Assembly: GCA_013397865.1 (NCBI GenBank)
Contig: VZTI01004346.1
Location: 1-64,000, forward strand
Length of the DNA stretch: 64,000 bases
Source of the DNA: Struthidea cinerea
Lineage: Eukaryota > Chordata > Aves > Passeriformes > Corcoracidae
Direction of reading: 5' to 3'
The position numbers and the translations under genes were made by a program. The notes beneath the pieces are model-generated. The model worked only from the letters and a program-made list of their open reading frames with translations. It was not told the DNA's origin and searched no databases. Below, piece after piece: positions 1 to 10,627 of the stretch. Position 1 is the stretch's first letter. Every line of letters begins with the position of its first letter.

Positions 1-303
1 GGCCCCAAAGGCTGTGACATGGAGGAGGAAGCCACCACATCAGAGGCTGCTTTCCCCAGGAGTCCCAGCCATCCCCCACCTGCACCTGTCCCCATGGAGT
101 GGGACAGGCCCCAGGAGGAGCCATGGCAGGAGGTGGTGGCAGCGGCAGATCCCTCTGCCCAGGGCAGCAGCTTCAGCCCCTGCACCCCTGTCCTGGGCTG
201 GGACCGATTGCCATGGGGACCCTTGCACCCTGTTAAGAGAAGGGTCCCCAGCCCCCAGGACTGTCCCCAGCCCTGCAAGAGGCCAACCCACCGGCAGCTC
301 TAG
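1..303 (+). CDS. 3' end of an unrecognised proline-rich protein (5' part outside window)
   Basis: Frame 1 is open from the first base to a TAG at 301-303, giving 100 codons. The codons are GC-rich, unlike the AT-rich DNA that follows from about 720. The peptide is rich in Pro, Glu, Ser and Trp: an acidic start with a run of Glu, a proline stretch (SHPPPAPVP), three Trp-containing patches, then a basic tail with KRR and CKRP that ends in THRQL. No catalytic or structural domain is visible, and the tail could be disordered or carry a nuclear localisation signal. A Met at 19-21 exists, but the frame continues upstream of it, so I treat the feature as 5'-partial. A poly(A) signal follows 36 bases after the stop, so this looks like a true gene end (terminal exon or intronless gene). 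I do not recognise the family. A GC-rich non-coding stretch that is open by chance is the alternative. Confidence 0.5.
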   Translation, partial: GPKGCDMEEEATTSEAAFPRSPSHPPPAPVPMEWDRPQEEPWQEVVAAADPSAQGSSFSPCTPVLGWDRLPWGPLHPVKRRVPSPQDCPQPCKRPTHRQL

Positions 304-338
304 AAGGGCTCTTGCAACTCTTTACTGAAGGAAAAGGA

Positions 339-344
339 AATAAA
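339..344 (+). promoter_or_regulatory. Polyadenylation signal AATAAA
   Basis: A canonical AATAAA lies 36 bases after the TAG of the left-edge reading frame. It is followed by a T-rich then TG/CT-rich stretch (about 346-390) of the kind that promotes cleavage. It implies a very short 3' untranslated region of about 60 bases. Confidence 0.5.
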
Positions 345-1399
345 TTGCTGTTTTTCTCACACAACTGCTAGCTGCTTCTGTCTCTGCCTTCTAATGCCTT
401 CGCCCTTCCCTTCCTGCCTGAAACATAGGTGGCACTCAGGTGCTGGGGGGCACAGCCATGGGCTCAAAGAGCCCCCAGACCATGTTGGCAACACCTCTTC
501 CCAAAGCTTCCTGCTGCAGCTGCACACTCACAGAGCAGCAGATGCCAACGGCAGAGCAGGCATCCACGCCTGCTCTGAGAGGCAGCTGGTCTCCACGCAG
601 GACCATGCCCTCAGCCTGCCTCCAGTGCTCCTCTCTGCCCAGCCACCGGCACATCGGCTCTACTCTGGTTTCTCTGTGCTGCCTTATGTCAACCAAGGCA
701 ACCTGCAGAGAGTAAATTTTCTGGCAGACAAGCAAGGTCTAGTGCAAACTTGATCCTGAATCATAATTTTATCTCTATGTCCCAATCAAATAAAATTGTT
801 TCAGCACAGATTTATTGTTGTTGATAATATTACTGAAGGAGAAAGTAATAAGTCTGACTCCAACCATTGTTAAATCTTGGAAAAATACTTTATAAAGCAA
901 TAGTCTTCATTTCCTATGAATAAAAAAGCTGGAGTTGCCCAGCTTGAGGGAATTTAGTGAAATGATATGTCAAGTAGATACACTATCCCAGGAGAGTAGA
1001 ATAAAAATGACTTGTTGAAAAAGAAACCCATATAATAGTGCTGAATGAGAATCATATATCTCATGGGTAACAGATGACCAAGATTAATGGGGACCCAGAG
1101 ATTTAACAGCAGAGGGATCTATTTTGTGGTTCGATTATATGAGAAGAAAGCCACATTGCCTTGTAATGAGAGATAAAAAAATCACCTTTTCAAGAAGGAG
1201 GAAAAAAAGTTATTTTCCAAATCTTATTCTTTTGAAATATTTTAAAGTAAAAGAAGAGCAGAAACTATTTTAATTCAGCAAAGAAAAATCAACCAGGAGA
1301 TGGATAATGGACAACTTCAGTGTCACTTTTTTTTTTCTCTCTCTTTTTCAGTTCTTTCAGCCTGTCTCCATAGCAGACCCACGTCATTTTTGTGGTGAG
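345..1399. other. Non-coding: GC-rich flank, then AT-rich DNA
   Basis: To about 715 the sequence stays GC-rich. Three overlapping frames of about 90-120 codons are open there (two plus, one minus), as expected where stop codons are scarce. None has a recognisable motif, so no gene is called. From about 720 the composition turns AT-rich and stops are dense in all frames. Several AATAAA/ATAAAA strings occur but there is no gene end to attach them to. Confidence 0.5.
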
Positions 1400-1545
1400 G
1401 ACTCCAGACCTGGATGCAGCTCTACAGGCGGGGGTTCATAAGAGCAGAGAGGGAGAACCACCTCTCTCGACCTGCTGGACAGCCGTCTTTTTATGCAGCC
1501 CAGGATATAATTGGCTTTCCATGCTTCCTGAATATGTTGTACCTC
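1400..1545 (-). repeat. CR1 LINE fragment (region after the reverse transcriptase core)
   Basis: Read on the minus strand, the segment encodes a run like KANYILGCIKRRLSSRSREV. It aligns residue by residue with the KANDILACIRNSVVSRTREV stretch of the better preserved CR1 copy at 4199-5309, which belongs to the segment C-terminal to the RT active site. Beyond this the similarity fades. Both ends are ragged and neither a CR1 5' nor 3' end is present, so this is an old internal fragment. Borders are approximate. Confidence 0.65.
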
Positions 1546-3040
1546 TACCTGGAGAAGGACTGGGAGTATGCTCTGCCTTCCTAATGGGTTTAGAAACCAG
1601 CTTTCAACCGGGCCAACAGATGTCAATTTCAAACAGAAATAAACAGGAAGAAAGTCCTACAAAATAAATAATAATAAAAAAAGGGAAATGCCTGGGGGAC
1701 ATAAACAGACACAAGAATGGCTGGAAGAGCAACGTACAACAGACCCTGGTGACATACCCCTAAGTACAGATCGGCTCTCCAGCCACAGGGATAACTCTGC
1801 ACAGTATCAGGGACAGGTTTATCTGGGGTTAATTTCGAACAACTGCCGAAGTCAGACGCTTTAAGTAGATAAGTGATAGCCTTTCAAATGCAAAGCCGTT
1901 TTAAGAGCAGGCCGGTAGTTTTGAAGTTCTGCTAAGTCTCCAGTTCTAGATTTCAGATTTTCGTTCTCTGTATGCCTCTTAGGAACATTGTGGCAATATT
2001 GTCTCCCAGTGGGTACCATTCTCTCGATCTCATTGGCCTTGGCTTGCTTTCTAGACTCTTTTTCAGGATAGCCATCAGCCATGTCAGAGGCTCAGGAAGC
2101 TGCCAAAGAAGGCTTTGGCAAAGTTCATCTTTGTTCATCATACAGTTACTGTGAGTGAATATTGTTCCACCTGGACAAACTGTAAGCAAGGTTGCTTTGA
2201 TCCCAGCTGCCGCCGTGGAGACAGCTGGGTGAACCTATTAATGTTCATCTTAGTGCTTTCTTTCACCTTCTCTGTCACATTCAGATCACCAGTGTTAGAT
2301 ATGTTATTTTCTTGAGGTTAGATATGTTATTTTTCTTGAGATATGTTATTTTCTTGAGGTTGACTGCATCTCTCAGGGAATAACTAGGTTGTTATAGGCT
2401 CCAGGGTACAACATTTCGAAATAGTACTACCTATATAAAAAATTGCCTTGAGATATTTTCATTGTACCCCTCTGAGATCAGATACACTGGACTACCTGTG
2501 AACTGGTCTTGATGAACGGGCATCAGGTATTGCTCTTAGAGTCCATTTTTTCCAAACTGGTTAATCCTTAGCTCACGTTGTTTACATTTTGGCACACAAC
2601 AGCAGATGGTGTCATCTATCCTTCTGGATGGCTGCCACTGCTAGGCATCACAATATTACTATCAACAGTGAAAAAGAAAGGGCCTAACTGCAAAAATACT
2701 AGCTAGCAATAGAGTTTCAACTAAATCTGAGTTTCTTAGAAAACTTCCATTTCCCTTATGTGTTTTAAATTGCTCTAAAGAACTAGAAATAAAACACGTG
2801 CCCTAAAATGAAACATCAAATCTCATTGCTAGAATCTGTCTTTTCCCTACTTCTAAGACATGAAGCACTGATCTCAGAATCTCAGAGATTTGTGACAACT
2901 GTCTACTCTGTCTTTTCCCACTTTTTTCCTTCTGCAGAGACATCATTTTGTTGTTTGATTAATCTGGAATCTGTAATACCTTTTCTACCCAAGTACCAAT
3001 GAGGTACAATACAGTTTTAATGAAAGGCTTTTAAATATAT
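1546..3040. other. Non-coding AT-rich stretch
   Basis: It contains an A-rich patch at about 1660-1685 and the short tandem repeat at 2294-2358. At 1861-2189 two overlapping minus-strand frames stay open for 73-78 codons with no recognisable protein motif. Nothing else is supported. Confidence 0.5.
2294..2358. repeat. Short tandem repeat, about 23-base unit, 2.8 copies
   Basis: Copy 1 is 2294-2316 (23 bases). Copy 2 is 2317-2340 (24 bases, one extra T in the T-run). Copy 3 is 2341-2358, lacking the first five bases GTTAG. The core of each copy reads ATATGTTATTTTCTTGAG. The near-identity of the copies suggests a recent local duplication. Confidence 0.85.
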
Positions 3041-3115
3041 CACAGAATCATAGAAAAATTTAGATTGGAAAGAACTTCTGGACATTTGTAATCCAGATGC
3101 TTTCCTTTGTTCTGC
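3041..3115 (-). repeat. CR1 LINE 3' end, old fragment
   Basis: The plus strand begins with ATCACAGAATCATAGAA and then the characteristic TTGGAAAGAAC-type stretch. This is the reverse complement of the CR1 3' untranslated end with its short terminal repeats. Similarity fades after about 75 bases. The copy is diverged and short. Confidence 0.7.
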
Positions 3116-4198
3116 ACATTGGCTGACTATTGCAAGAACAACCTCTCTCCTCATTAGTGGATACCCTGGACTTGCCGCAGGAAAGAAGGACAGAGAGAGA
3201 AAAGGGTTTTATTGACAGGATATAAAGGGATATTTGGACATTTCCAGCGATGCTGGGGTACTGGAGAAATCAACTGGAGCGGCGTAAGACAATTGTGTTA
3301 TGAGAGTAATTCAGTGATAACTCAGAGTTACAAATCAGCAATGGTTATTTTCCATTTAAATTCAGTGAGGGGGTAGGTCTCTGGGATATAAACTCGTGCA
3401 TTAATCTAAATCCAGTATTCAGCAATGGATATTTGCTGAATCAAATCAGAAACTCATAATTAATACAATGGGCTTTTCTGTTTGGTGTAACATGCTTCTT
3501 ATTTTCTCTAATGAAATGAACAAAGACATGCACATACACACAAAAAACCTCACAGCAAGGCAGAGTCTTTCTGTGTGGAGCTCAAGGTTAAACTTTGATT
3601 TTAGAATATCTGAGTGATTTCACCTCACTAGACATGTTTAAGTGAAGGGAAATCACTTCCACACAAAAGAAGGAACTCCAGGGAAGGAAAATGGACATTT
3701 TCTAAAATGGAAACTTAGTTTAAAAATATATTTAAAACCACCATTGAAAAAGTTAAAATTTAAAAAGCTGTGTTGCTTCTGGATTTTATTTTTTCTTATT
3801 TTCTTTTCTGCAGAGTACTGCTTATATAATGTATTTATTTCACTGGTATTTCTCCCAAATTCAATTAGCATTTGAAATGAATTGTCATATTTACTGAACA
3901 CCACTGATATTGTTCTTTTAAAATTTCAGTCAAACTGATGAGTTTAAATTCATATTCTTCTTGCGGTAAAGCATGAAGAATAGGGTTTTAAGACACAATT
4001 ACTTTGAAATACTCTGAAAACCGTCATCAACTTCTTATTGAGATAATAGCAATTTAATTTCCTTTCACGAGAGAGAATTAACATTTTAATTCCTAATCAA
4101 AGATTTTATGAAACTGATCAAAATGATGCAGTGATATTAAAACAATTCTGTGGTATTTTCTATATAAGTAACTGACTATTTTCAAAAGTTTTTTTTCA
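3116..4198. other. Non-coding AT-rich stretch
   Basis: No recognisable repeat or gene. Two opposed open frames at about 3642-3904 are rich in Phe, Lys and Ile, as expected from AT-rich random sequence. Confidence 0.5.
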
Positions 4199-5309
4199 TT
4201 GAATCACAGAATCACCAGATCACCGAGTCCAACCCATGCCCTAACACCACCTCAACTAAACCATGGCACTGAGCACCACATCCAATCTTTTTTTAAACAC
4301 TTCCGGGGATGGTGATTCCACCACCTCCCCAGGCAGACAATTCCAGAACTTTATCATTCTTTCAGTAAAAAACTTTTTCCTAACATCCAACCTGAATTTC
4401 CCTTGGTGCAGCTTAAGACCGTGTCCTCTTGTTCTGTCAGGTGTTTCCTGGGAGGAGAGACCGAGCCCCACCTGACACCTTTCAGGTAGTTGTAGAGACT
4501 GATAAGGTCACCTCTGAGTCTCCTTTTCTCCAGGCTAAACAAGCCCAGCTCTCTCAGTCGTTCCTTATAGGGCTTGTGTTCCAAGCCCTTCACCAGCCTT
4601 GCTGCCTTCCTTTGGACGCGTTCAAGCGTCTCAACGTCCTTCCTGAACTGAGGGGCCCAGAACTGGACACGGTACTCGAGGTGTGGCCTCACCAGTGCCA
4701 AGTACAGGGGAAGAATGACTTCCCTGGTCCTGCTGACCACGCTGTTCCTGATACAGGCCAGGATGTCGTTGGCCTTCTTGGCCACCAGGGCACACTGCTG
4801 GCTCACGTTCAGTCAGCTGTCGACCAGTACCCCCAGGTCCCTTTCTGCCTGGGCACTGTCCAGCCACACTGTTCAGCCACTCTGTCCCCAGCCTGTAGCG
4901 CTGCTGGGGGTTATTGTGGCCAAAATGCAGGACTCAGCACTTGGACTTGTTAGACTTCATCTTACTGGACTCTGCCCATCCATCCAACCGTTCCAGGTCT
5001 CTCGGCAGAGCCCTCCTACCTTCCAAGAGATCGACACATGCTCCCAGCTTAGTGTCGTCCGCAAATTTACTAAGAGTAGACTCAATACAACTATCCATGT
5101 CATCAATAAAAATATTACACAAAACTGGCCCCAGCACAGATCCCTGAGGGACACCACCAGTGACTGGCCTCCAGCTGGATGCAGCACCGTTCACCAGCAC
5201 TCTCTGGGCCCGGCCATCCAGCCAGTTCTTAACCCAGCCAAGAGTGCACCTGTCCAAGCCGTGGGCTGCCAGCTTTTCCAGGAGTTTACTGTGGGAGACA
5301 GTGTCAAAG
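4199..5309 (-). mobile_element. CR1 LINE retrotransposon, 5'-truncated, with reverse transcriptase remnant
   Basis: This is the best preserved transposon in the window. On the minus strand the coding part begins mid reverse transcriptase. An FDTVSH motif is at 5291-5308, PQGSVLGP at 5126-5149 and the catalytic FADD box at 5054-5065. A second frame (about 4354-4806) carries the C-terminal part with LRRLRGD-like and LERVQRKAARLVKGLEHKPY-type sequence. The frame is broken between these two blocks (about 4806-4934), so no intact protein remains. The 3' end on the minus strand is at about 4199, where the plus strand reads GAATCACAGAATCACC, the short terminal repeat of CR1. Similarity stops abruptly just before FDTVSH at 5309, a typical 5' truncation. 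Non-LTR elements of this family move by target-primed reverse transcription. Low decay compared with the other copies suggests it is the youngest here. Confidence 0.9.
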
Positions 5310-5542
5310 TTTTCAAAGATATTGTCCCAAAACAACGCAACTAGCCAACCAAAGTAAAACAAAATGGAAAACCCTGGCAAAACACCATTGAAACCTCACC
5401 TTAAAAGAAAAAAGGGGGAACTGTGCTCTCACAGAAGTGAAATAGAGCTATCATAAAAGAACTGAAATATTTCTTCTGCAGTATTTCAATTCTTTGTAGA
5501 AATAGATGGGCAAAATTCAAACACAGTATATAGATTTCTCTT

Positions 5543-5600
5543 CTTTTAAATTTAAATTTAAAATTCTTTTTTAATTTTAAAATTTAAAATTAAATTTTTA
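5543..5600. repeat. AT-only patch with repeated TTTAAA and internal inverted symmetry
   Basis: Almost the whole 58 bases are A and T, built from repeated TTTAAATTT and TTTTAAAATTTAAAATT units. The left half is a rough reverse complement of the right half around the T-run at 5567-5572, so it could form a weak cruciform or act as easily melted DNA. No function is implied by context. Confidence 0.6.
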
Positions 5601-6061
5601 ACATTTGGTGTTAACTTTTGATAGGTTTGCCTGAACTGCACAAATAAATAACTTAAGAGAGAGAGAAAAGAATGACATTACTAAGCACAATACAGTTCCA
5701 GCAACATATGTGGCATTGTCTGTGATGAGAGAGGGAGCACTTTCAGGATGCATATTTCTCTACTGAAAAATCTCACTCTGAATAGTTATTAATACTTAAG
5801 GAATGAGGGACTCTGTTGCCCAGATTCCTCATTTTCCCACAAGAATATTTAGCTGCTCTCTGCCACACTCATTCATGCTAAACCAAGCAAGTTTCAATTT
5901 ATTGCTAAACAAGCCGAGGTACTTCACTTATTTTGCTCTCAGACACAAGCACTGAGAGAATATAAAATCCACTCACTTGAGAATCTCATACAGTTAAGTG
6001 GCCTGATTTTAGAGTAGCTAAAATACATTTCTTTCAAAGTGTTTTTCCATAAAACTTGCCC

Positions 6062-6080
6062 TTTTTTTTTTTTTTTTTTT
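6062..6080. repeat. T homopolymer (19)
   Basis: A pure run of T between CCC and AG. Simple sequence. Confidence 0.9.
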
Positions 6081-9000
6081 AGTTATATTAAGCTGTAACA
6101 GTGATAATGTCAGCTATACAAATTCTTATCTCCCAAATTTCTGTTATCCTACTAGTGGAATCATAAAGTTGCTTGTATTTTCACAGTCTGTTGGTTTTCC
6201 ACCTGTTGATTTTGAAGTTATGCTTGACTACGGTTTCTCCATCTCTCTAGATGGAGAACAGAGGATAGAAACCTAAATCCAACAGCTTGAGAAGAGTGCA
6301 GTGTTTTACAAACTGCCCTGGTTGATACAACCCTTATTTTTCAAGCTGAGGTCACACATACACAAAAAATCCAGCCATTTGTAGGTGCATTTTACTTCAT
6401 CAAACTTATTTTTACTTGGTGAATTTTTTCTGTTCTGCTTAACCATACCACAGCCAGCTGTAAGCTGCTTATGGTAATCTCTCTTCAAGCACAGTTATCA
6501 TTTATGACAAAGCCCAAATTCCTCCTATGAAAGTAATTTTCTGAGATGCCCTCTGCAGTTAATGGCAATTCAGAAGCACTAAGCTGAGTTCCTGAAGTGC
6601 CTAAAAAATACCTATTTCTTGCTATAGGCTGCAGTGAATTTCTAAATAAAAAACAGCAAATAATCCTAACAATTGAAAAATCAGTCATTTTGGTCTAGTC
6701 ACTTTGATTTGCCTCCACAGTCAGACCTTTCACCTGTTTTGTACCCTCACAAAGGGTGGACTTTGTTCTTCTCAGGCTGAAGATGGGGGTGAGAGTTTGA
6801 GAACTGCTTCTACACCTTGTAGCTGAAATCCCGTCCACTGCAGAGAAGCTGCAATCAGACCTCCTTTGTTGGAAGAATACTTCTTTTGGAATGAGGAGCG
6901 TGTCTTTTTTTCTCAGAACAGCAGAATTCATATCTCGTGGTTTCATCATGCCTCATACTGATCCACTCTATTGTCTAAGAACTCCGAGATCACTGTACTG
7001 AATATTGTTTTAATATATTGTGATTTTTAAGATACATCCTGTCAGAAAGGCTGCACAAAAGCTTTTGAACTTCTCCTCACTCTAAGAGTTTCAGGCACTG
7101 CAGTTTTCGGCAGCTCCTTGCTTTCTGAGGTAGCACAAAAAATTTCCATTTCATCTCCTGCTACAATTTTACCAGATCTTCCTGAGGGAAGGAAATAGAG
7201 AGCTTTTAATATTCTCATTGAAACATTCAGCTTGTAAATCACGGTTTTTTTCTAATGAATAGTTTTGAAAACTACCCCCAAAGTGAATCTTTCTCCAAGC
7301 AGATGGTCTGGCAAAACCCATGTACAATCAAGTGATAAGACAGAGTTTGTACTCTCACAAATTTGTTTCTCCTCCTAACATCTCTGAAAACCCGTATTTT
7401 TTCTGATTTTATTTGCTTAGAATCTGCGAGCAGAAGACAGGAATATTTTTGCCTGTTGGAAAAATGCCAAAGCAATATGTTGTTGATTAGGTGCTCTCTT
7501 GTCCTTACCATAAAGCAGAGACACTGAACTACTCAAAACGTCAGGGATTTTGTAGGAGGAGGTAGGAAACACAAAATCTGTTTAATTCTTTAAGTTCTCT
7601 TGAATAATTCTGCAAGCTTACAAAGTGCACACAGATGTAGTCACTAGAATAAGGCCATTACTTACATCTAACATCCCCGAATCTTTGCTTCATAGTTTTC
7701 ATATAGTTTGTAAGTGAGGGATAATTAGTAAGGGTAAAAATACACTCTACTGGGGTTTGATGTGTGAGGATCCCTGCAGTACCAGAAGGGACATTGAGAC
7801 CAATTTCTTCAGTCTCATTCTTTCACTGCACAAAATTAAAGAAAAAAAAAATTGACCTCAAAACACACAAACACACTTGTTGCAGCAGTTTGTTATACTG
7901 AGTAAAAAGTCATCTGACATTTACATTGCCATTTCTGTAGATACTTCAAGCAGAATAGTCACTGTACATATGTACTGTGGCTCTTGTAAGTTATGCTTTC
8001 TATGAATTTAAAATTATACTAATATATGAGATAAAAGCATCTTACTTTTGTTGAGCTAGTTGGCTGGACCCCATGCATGATCCACTAACGTCCTCATTCC
8101 AAGAGATGAGATAAAAGTTACTGTAATTAAAGCAGCAAGCTGATGGTCACAACTGCCATGCTGTCCCACACGCTGTGACTTGCAAGTCATGGGTGTAGCC
8201 ATGTGAAATGGAAAGCTACCAGACAACAAAAGCATTTGCAGTGCCAAAATTTACTGTTCTAGAAAGTGTGGAAAAAATCCCCAGGACCAGTCAGCCTGAT
8301 TTCTTGCAAGAAACAGATGGTAAAAGAACTCAATAGAATTAGCATGCAAACACAGATAGATTGCTGCAAATGCCACCAGCCTTTCTTGCACCAGAGCACA
8401 TGTGTGGAAAGATGAGCAATTCATCAAGAACCTTATTTCTGATTTCCCAGCAGAGAAGTGTCATTTCAGAGAAATTCATCTTTCTCTACACAAGAAGTAC
8501 CAGTTTTGTTCCAGTGGCTGAAACAAAATCTCTCTGAAGGAATACTCTAAGAAAAAAAGTGGGGTTTTTTCATTCAATACCAGAGGAAATTCAACATCTA
8601 CAACCGTGTTACATAATAATTTAAAGCAATATAAATTGACAAAGGAAGCTGTCTTTAGGTCATATTCATTTGCAATTAAATTGATTCCTTTTGTAGAGGG
8701 GGTCATAACATCAGAGTTTTGATTCCTTGTGAAAAATACAAAGTTTACTTAATTTGTTATTTCTAGTCACCTCAATGCATCTGCTGCTGAGCAAGGTGAG
8801 AATGAAGTGACAGTAAGAATGGTTCTAACATTGGTCCCATTGGATGTTAAATGGTTAAGGTTAGGTATCCAAGTACCATTTATGAAACCCTACCAACACT
8901 ATGTTTGCATTATTAAATCAAAAAGCACAAAGGTTCAAATATTATAAGAGAGGGATTTCAAAGCTTCACAGGGGTGTAGCATCAGGCTTTTCACTCCACT

Positions 9001-10000
9001 GCCTAGAGGCATTCACTAGAACAATATATGATGAAATTTAGCACTTGCTCAGTATGATTTCTCTAAAACCATCTGAACGCTAGAGGTGTGAAGGAGACCT
9101 TCTTTAAAGAGTAGCAAGGTTTAAAGGTTTTTCCCAAACAAAAACTTTCAAAAAAGGGACAAAAATGTTAATTCAGGTTTCTTGTCTCTAAACATAATGA
9201 AGTGATGGGATCCAACTGCTTCCATAGATTTAGAGTTCAGGTAGAACTTCTCTTGAGGTGTCTGTAGGGAAGATGCCAGTTTAGCATAATATTCAAAACA
9301 TTATCATTTACAGCCTATATTTCTATTGCAGTTTTCCTCATAATTCCAATTTATTTTAGATACATTTTTCTCTCTCCCCTCTTTTCCCAAAACCACTTCT
9401 GTTTTTATGGATGCCCATTGAATTTAGACAACGCCATTCATCAAATTTTTGATTTGGCAGGTCAATGTAACATTAGATTAAAAAACTGACTGGGCTGTTA
9501 AAACATTTTGATTACCGTTTTACATCAGGAAAGATGATGATCAGTGCCTGGTAAATACTATCACTAGTTATAGCACATATTTATAGATCTTTATCTGGAT
9601 GATGAAATACCTCCACTTTAATACCAAATAGCTCGAAAAGCAGAACATTTTTAGTTTGGGAAAGAAAGAATATGATGTATTAAAGGGAAAAGAGAACCAA
9701 TGGAAATAAATTATATGAACTTATTAAAATATCAAAGCATTCTTTCCCAAGTTTTTCCCATAAGAGGAGCTGTTTCTAATCTGTCTTAAAAGGAAATAAA
9801 TCCTGAGTATTTTAAAAAGTCTGAGTGCCAATGCTCATGTCACAGATCATATGTCAGCAAGCATAAACCATTATTTTTCCAGAGTACTTGTTTACTTTTC
9901 TCTCCAGTTCCAAGGAAGAATGGATAAAGACATACTTATTGTGATTTTCTTATACCAACAATAAGTATCATTACATGTAATTTTGTGAGGCATCTTTCAG

Positions 10001-10107
10001 ATATACTCAAAAAAAAAAATTGTACACCAAGAACTGGACATCTGAAGCATTCGAAAACATTATGCAAGCTGAGGTCTTTTTCAAAAAGAAAAAGCTATGT
10101 CCATATG
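10001..10107 (+). CDS. Candidate internal exon (speculative)
   Basis: The segment is preceded by a pyrimidine-leaning tract ending in CTTTCAG and followed by GTAAGTATG, a strong donor. Only one frame is open through it: one base completes a codon, then 35 codons, then one leftover base. The peptide is basic and contains TKNWTSEAFENIMQAEVF. Its end phase fits the next candidate exon at 10584. No family is recognised. An AG/GT pair around an open 107-base frame can occur by chance. Confidence 0.2.
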
Positions 10108-10464
10108 GTAAGTATGGGATCACTTTAATGGAGTTAACACATCAAATACTTATATTTAACAGTGAATTCCAGCCTGTACCTTAATTTCTTAATGTCTTTA
10201 ATCAGTGTGCAATAATTTGAGACAAGGCCAGCTATATTGCAACCATGGAAGTCAAATTACAAATGTGTTAATAAAGGCGTTACAGGGATGTGTGTTGATG
10301 TGGAAGATGTAGCTATATCCTATCACATAATCCATTTCTAAAGAACACAATTTCATTTTAAACCTTGTTAATTATAGAAATGGATTTGAATAAGTTGTTT
10401 ACAGCAATGATAATATCATTTCATACACAATCTTTATATATTTGTCACTGATCTGAAAGCTGTT

Positions 10465-10498
10465 AAAAAAAAAAACAAAAAAAAAACAAAAAACAAAC
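10465..10498. repeat. A-rich simple repeat interrupted by single C
   Basis: Runs of 10-11 A separated by single C, ending in AAACAAAC. Low-complexity sequence. Confidence 0.85.
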
Positions 10499-10583
10499 AT
10501 GTATTTCCAAACTCCCCAGGCTTTAAAAATGTGGAGAAAATGCAATGCATAATAACACTATTACACATCCCAGTCTTCTTTAG

Positions 10584-10627
10584 GAGTAATCCTTGCACGT
10601 GATGTCAAATGCAGTTGTGTTTTGCAG
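10584..10627 (+). CDS. Candidate 44-base internal exon (speculative)
   Basis: The acceptor CAGTCTTCTTTAG directly precedes it and the donor CAG/GTAAGG follows, both good matches to splice consensus. Two bases complete the split codon from the 10001-10107 segment, then 14 codons end exactly at the donor in phase 0, which fits the start of the 14713 segment. The encoded peptide VILARDVKCSCVLQ is too short to recognise. Confidence 0.18.

Larger units (their letters stand above)
5310..10000. other. Non-coding AT-rich stretch
   Basis: It contains an AT-only near-palindromic patch (5543-5600) and a T19 run (6062-6080). No gene or transposon is recognised. Open frames of 60-84 codons occur on both strands and none looks like a protein. 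Confidence 0.5.

Noticed and set aside
1861..2189. Two overlapping minus-strand open frames
   Set aside because: Both are open in the same place and neither has a motif or convincing splice sites. Only one could be real and nothing favours either.
4429..5344. Long plus-strand open frames (174 and 209 codons)
   Set aside because: They are antisense to the CR1 reverse transcriptase remnant, and their length comes from its GC-rich coding bias.
7893..7985. Plus-strand open segment ending at GTAAGT
   Set aside because: The acceptor region is purine-rich and no in-phase partner without a stop was found.
9477..9550. Plus-strand exon-like segment upstream of the 10001 candidate
   Set aside because: Joining it to 10001 gives TGA across the junction.
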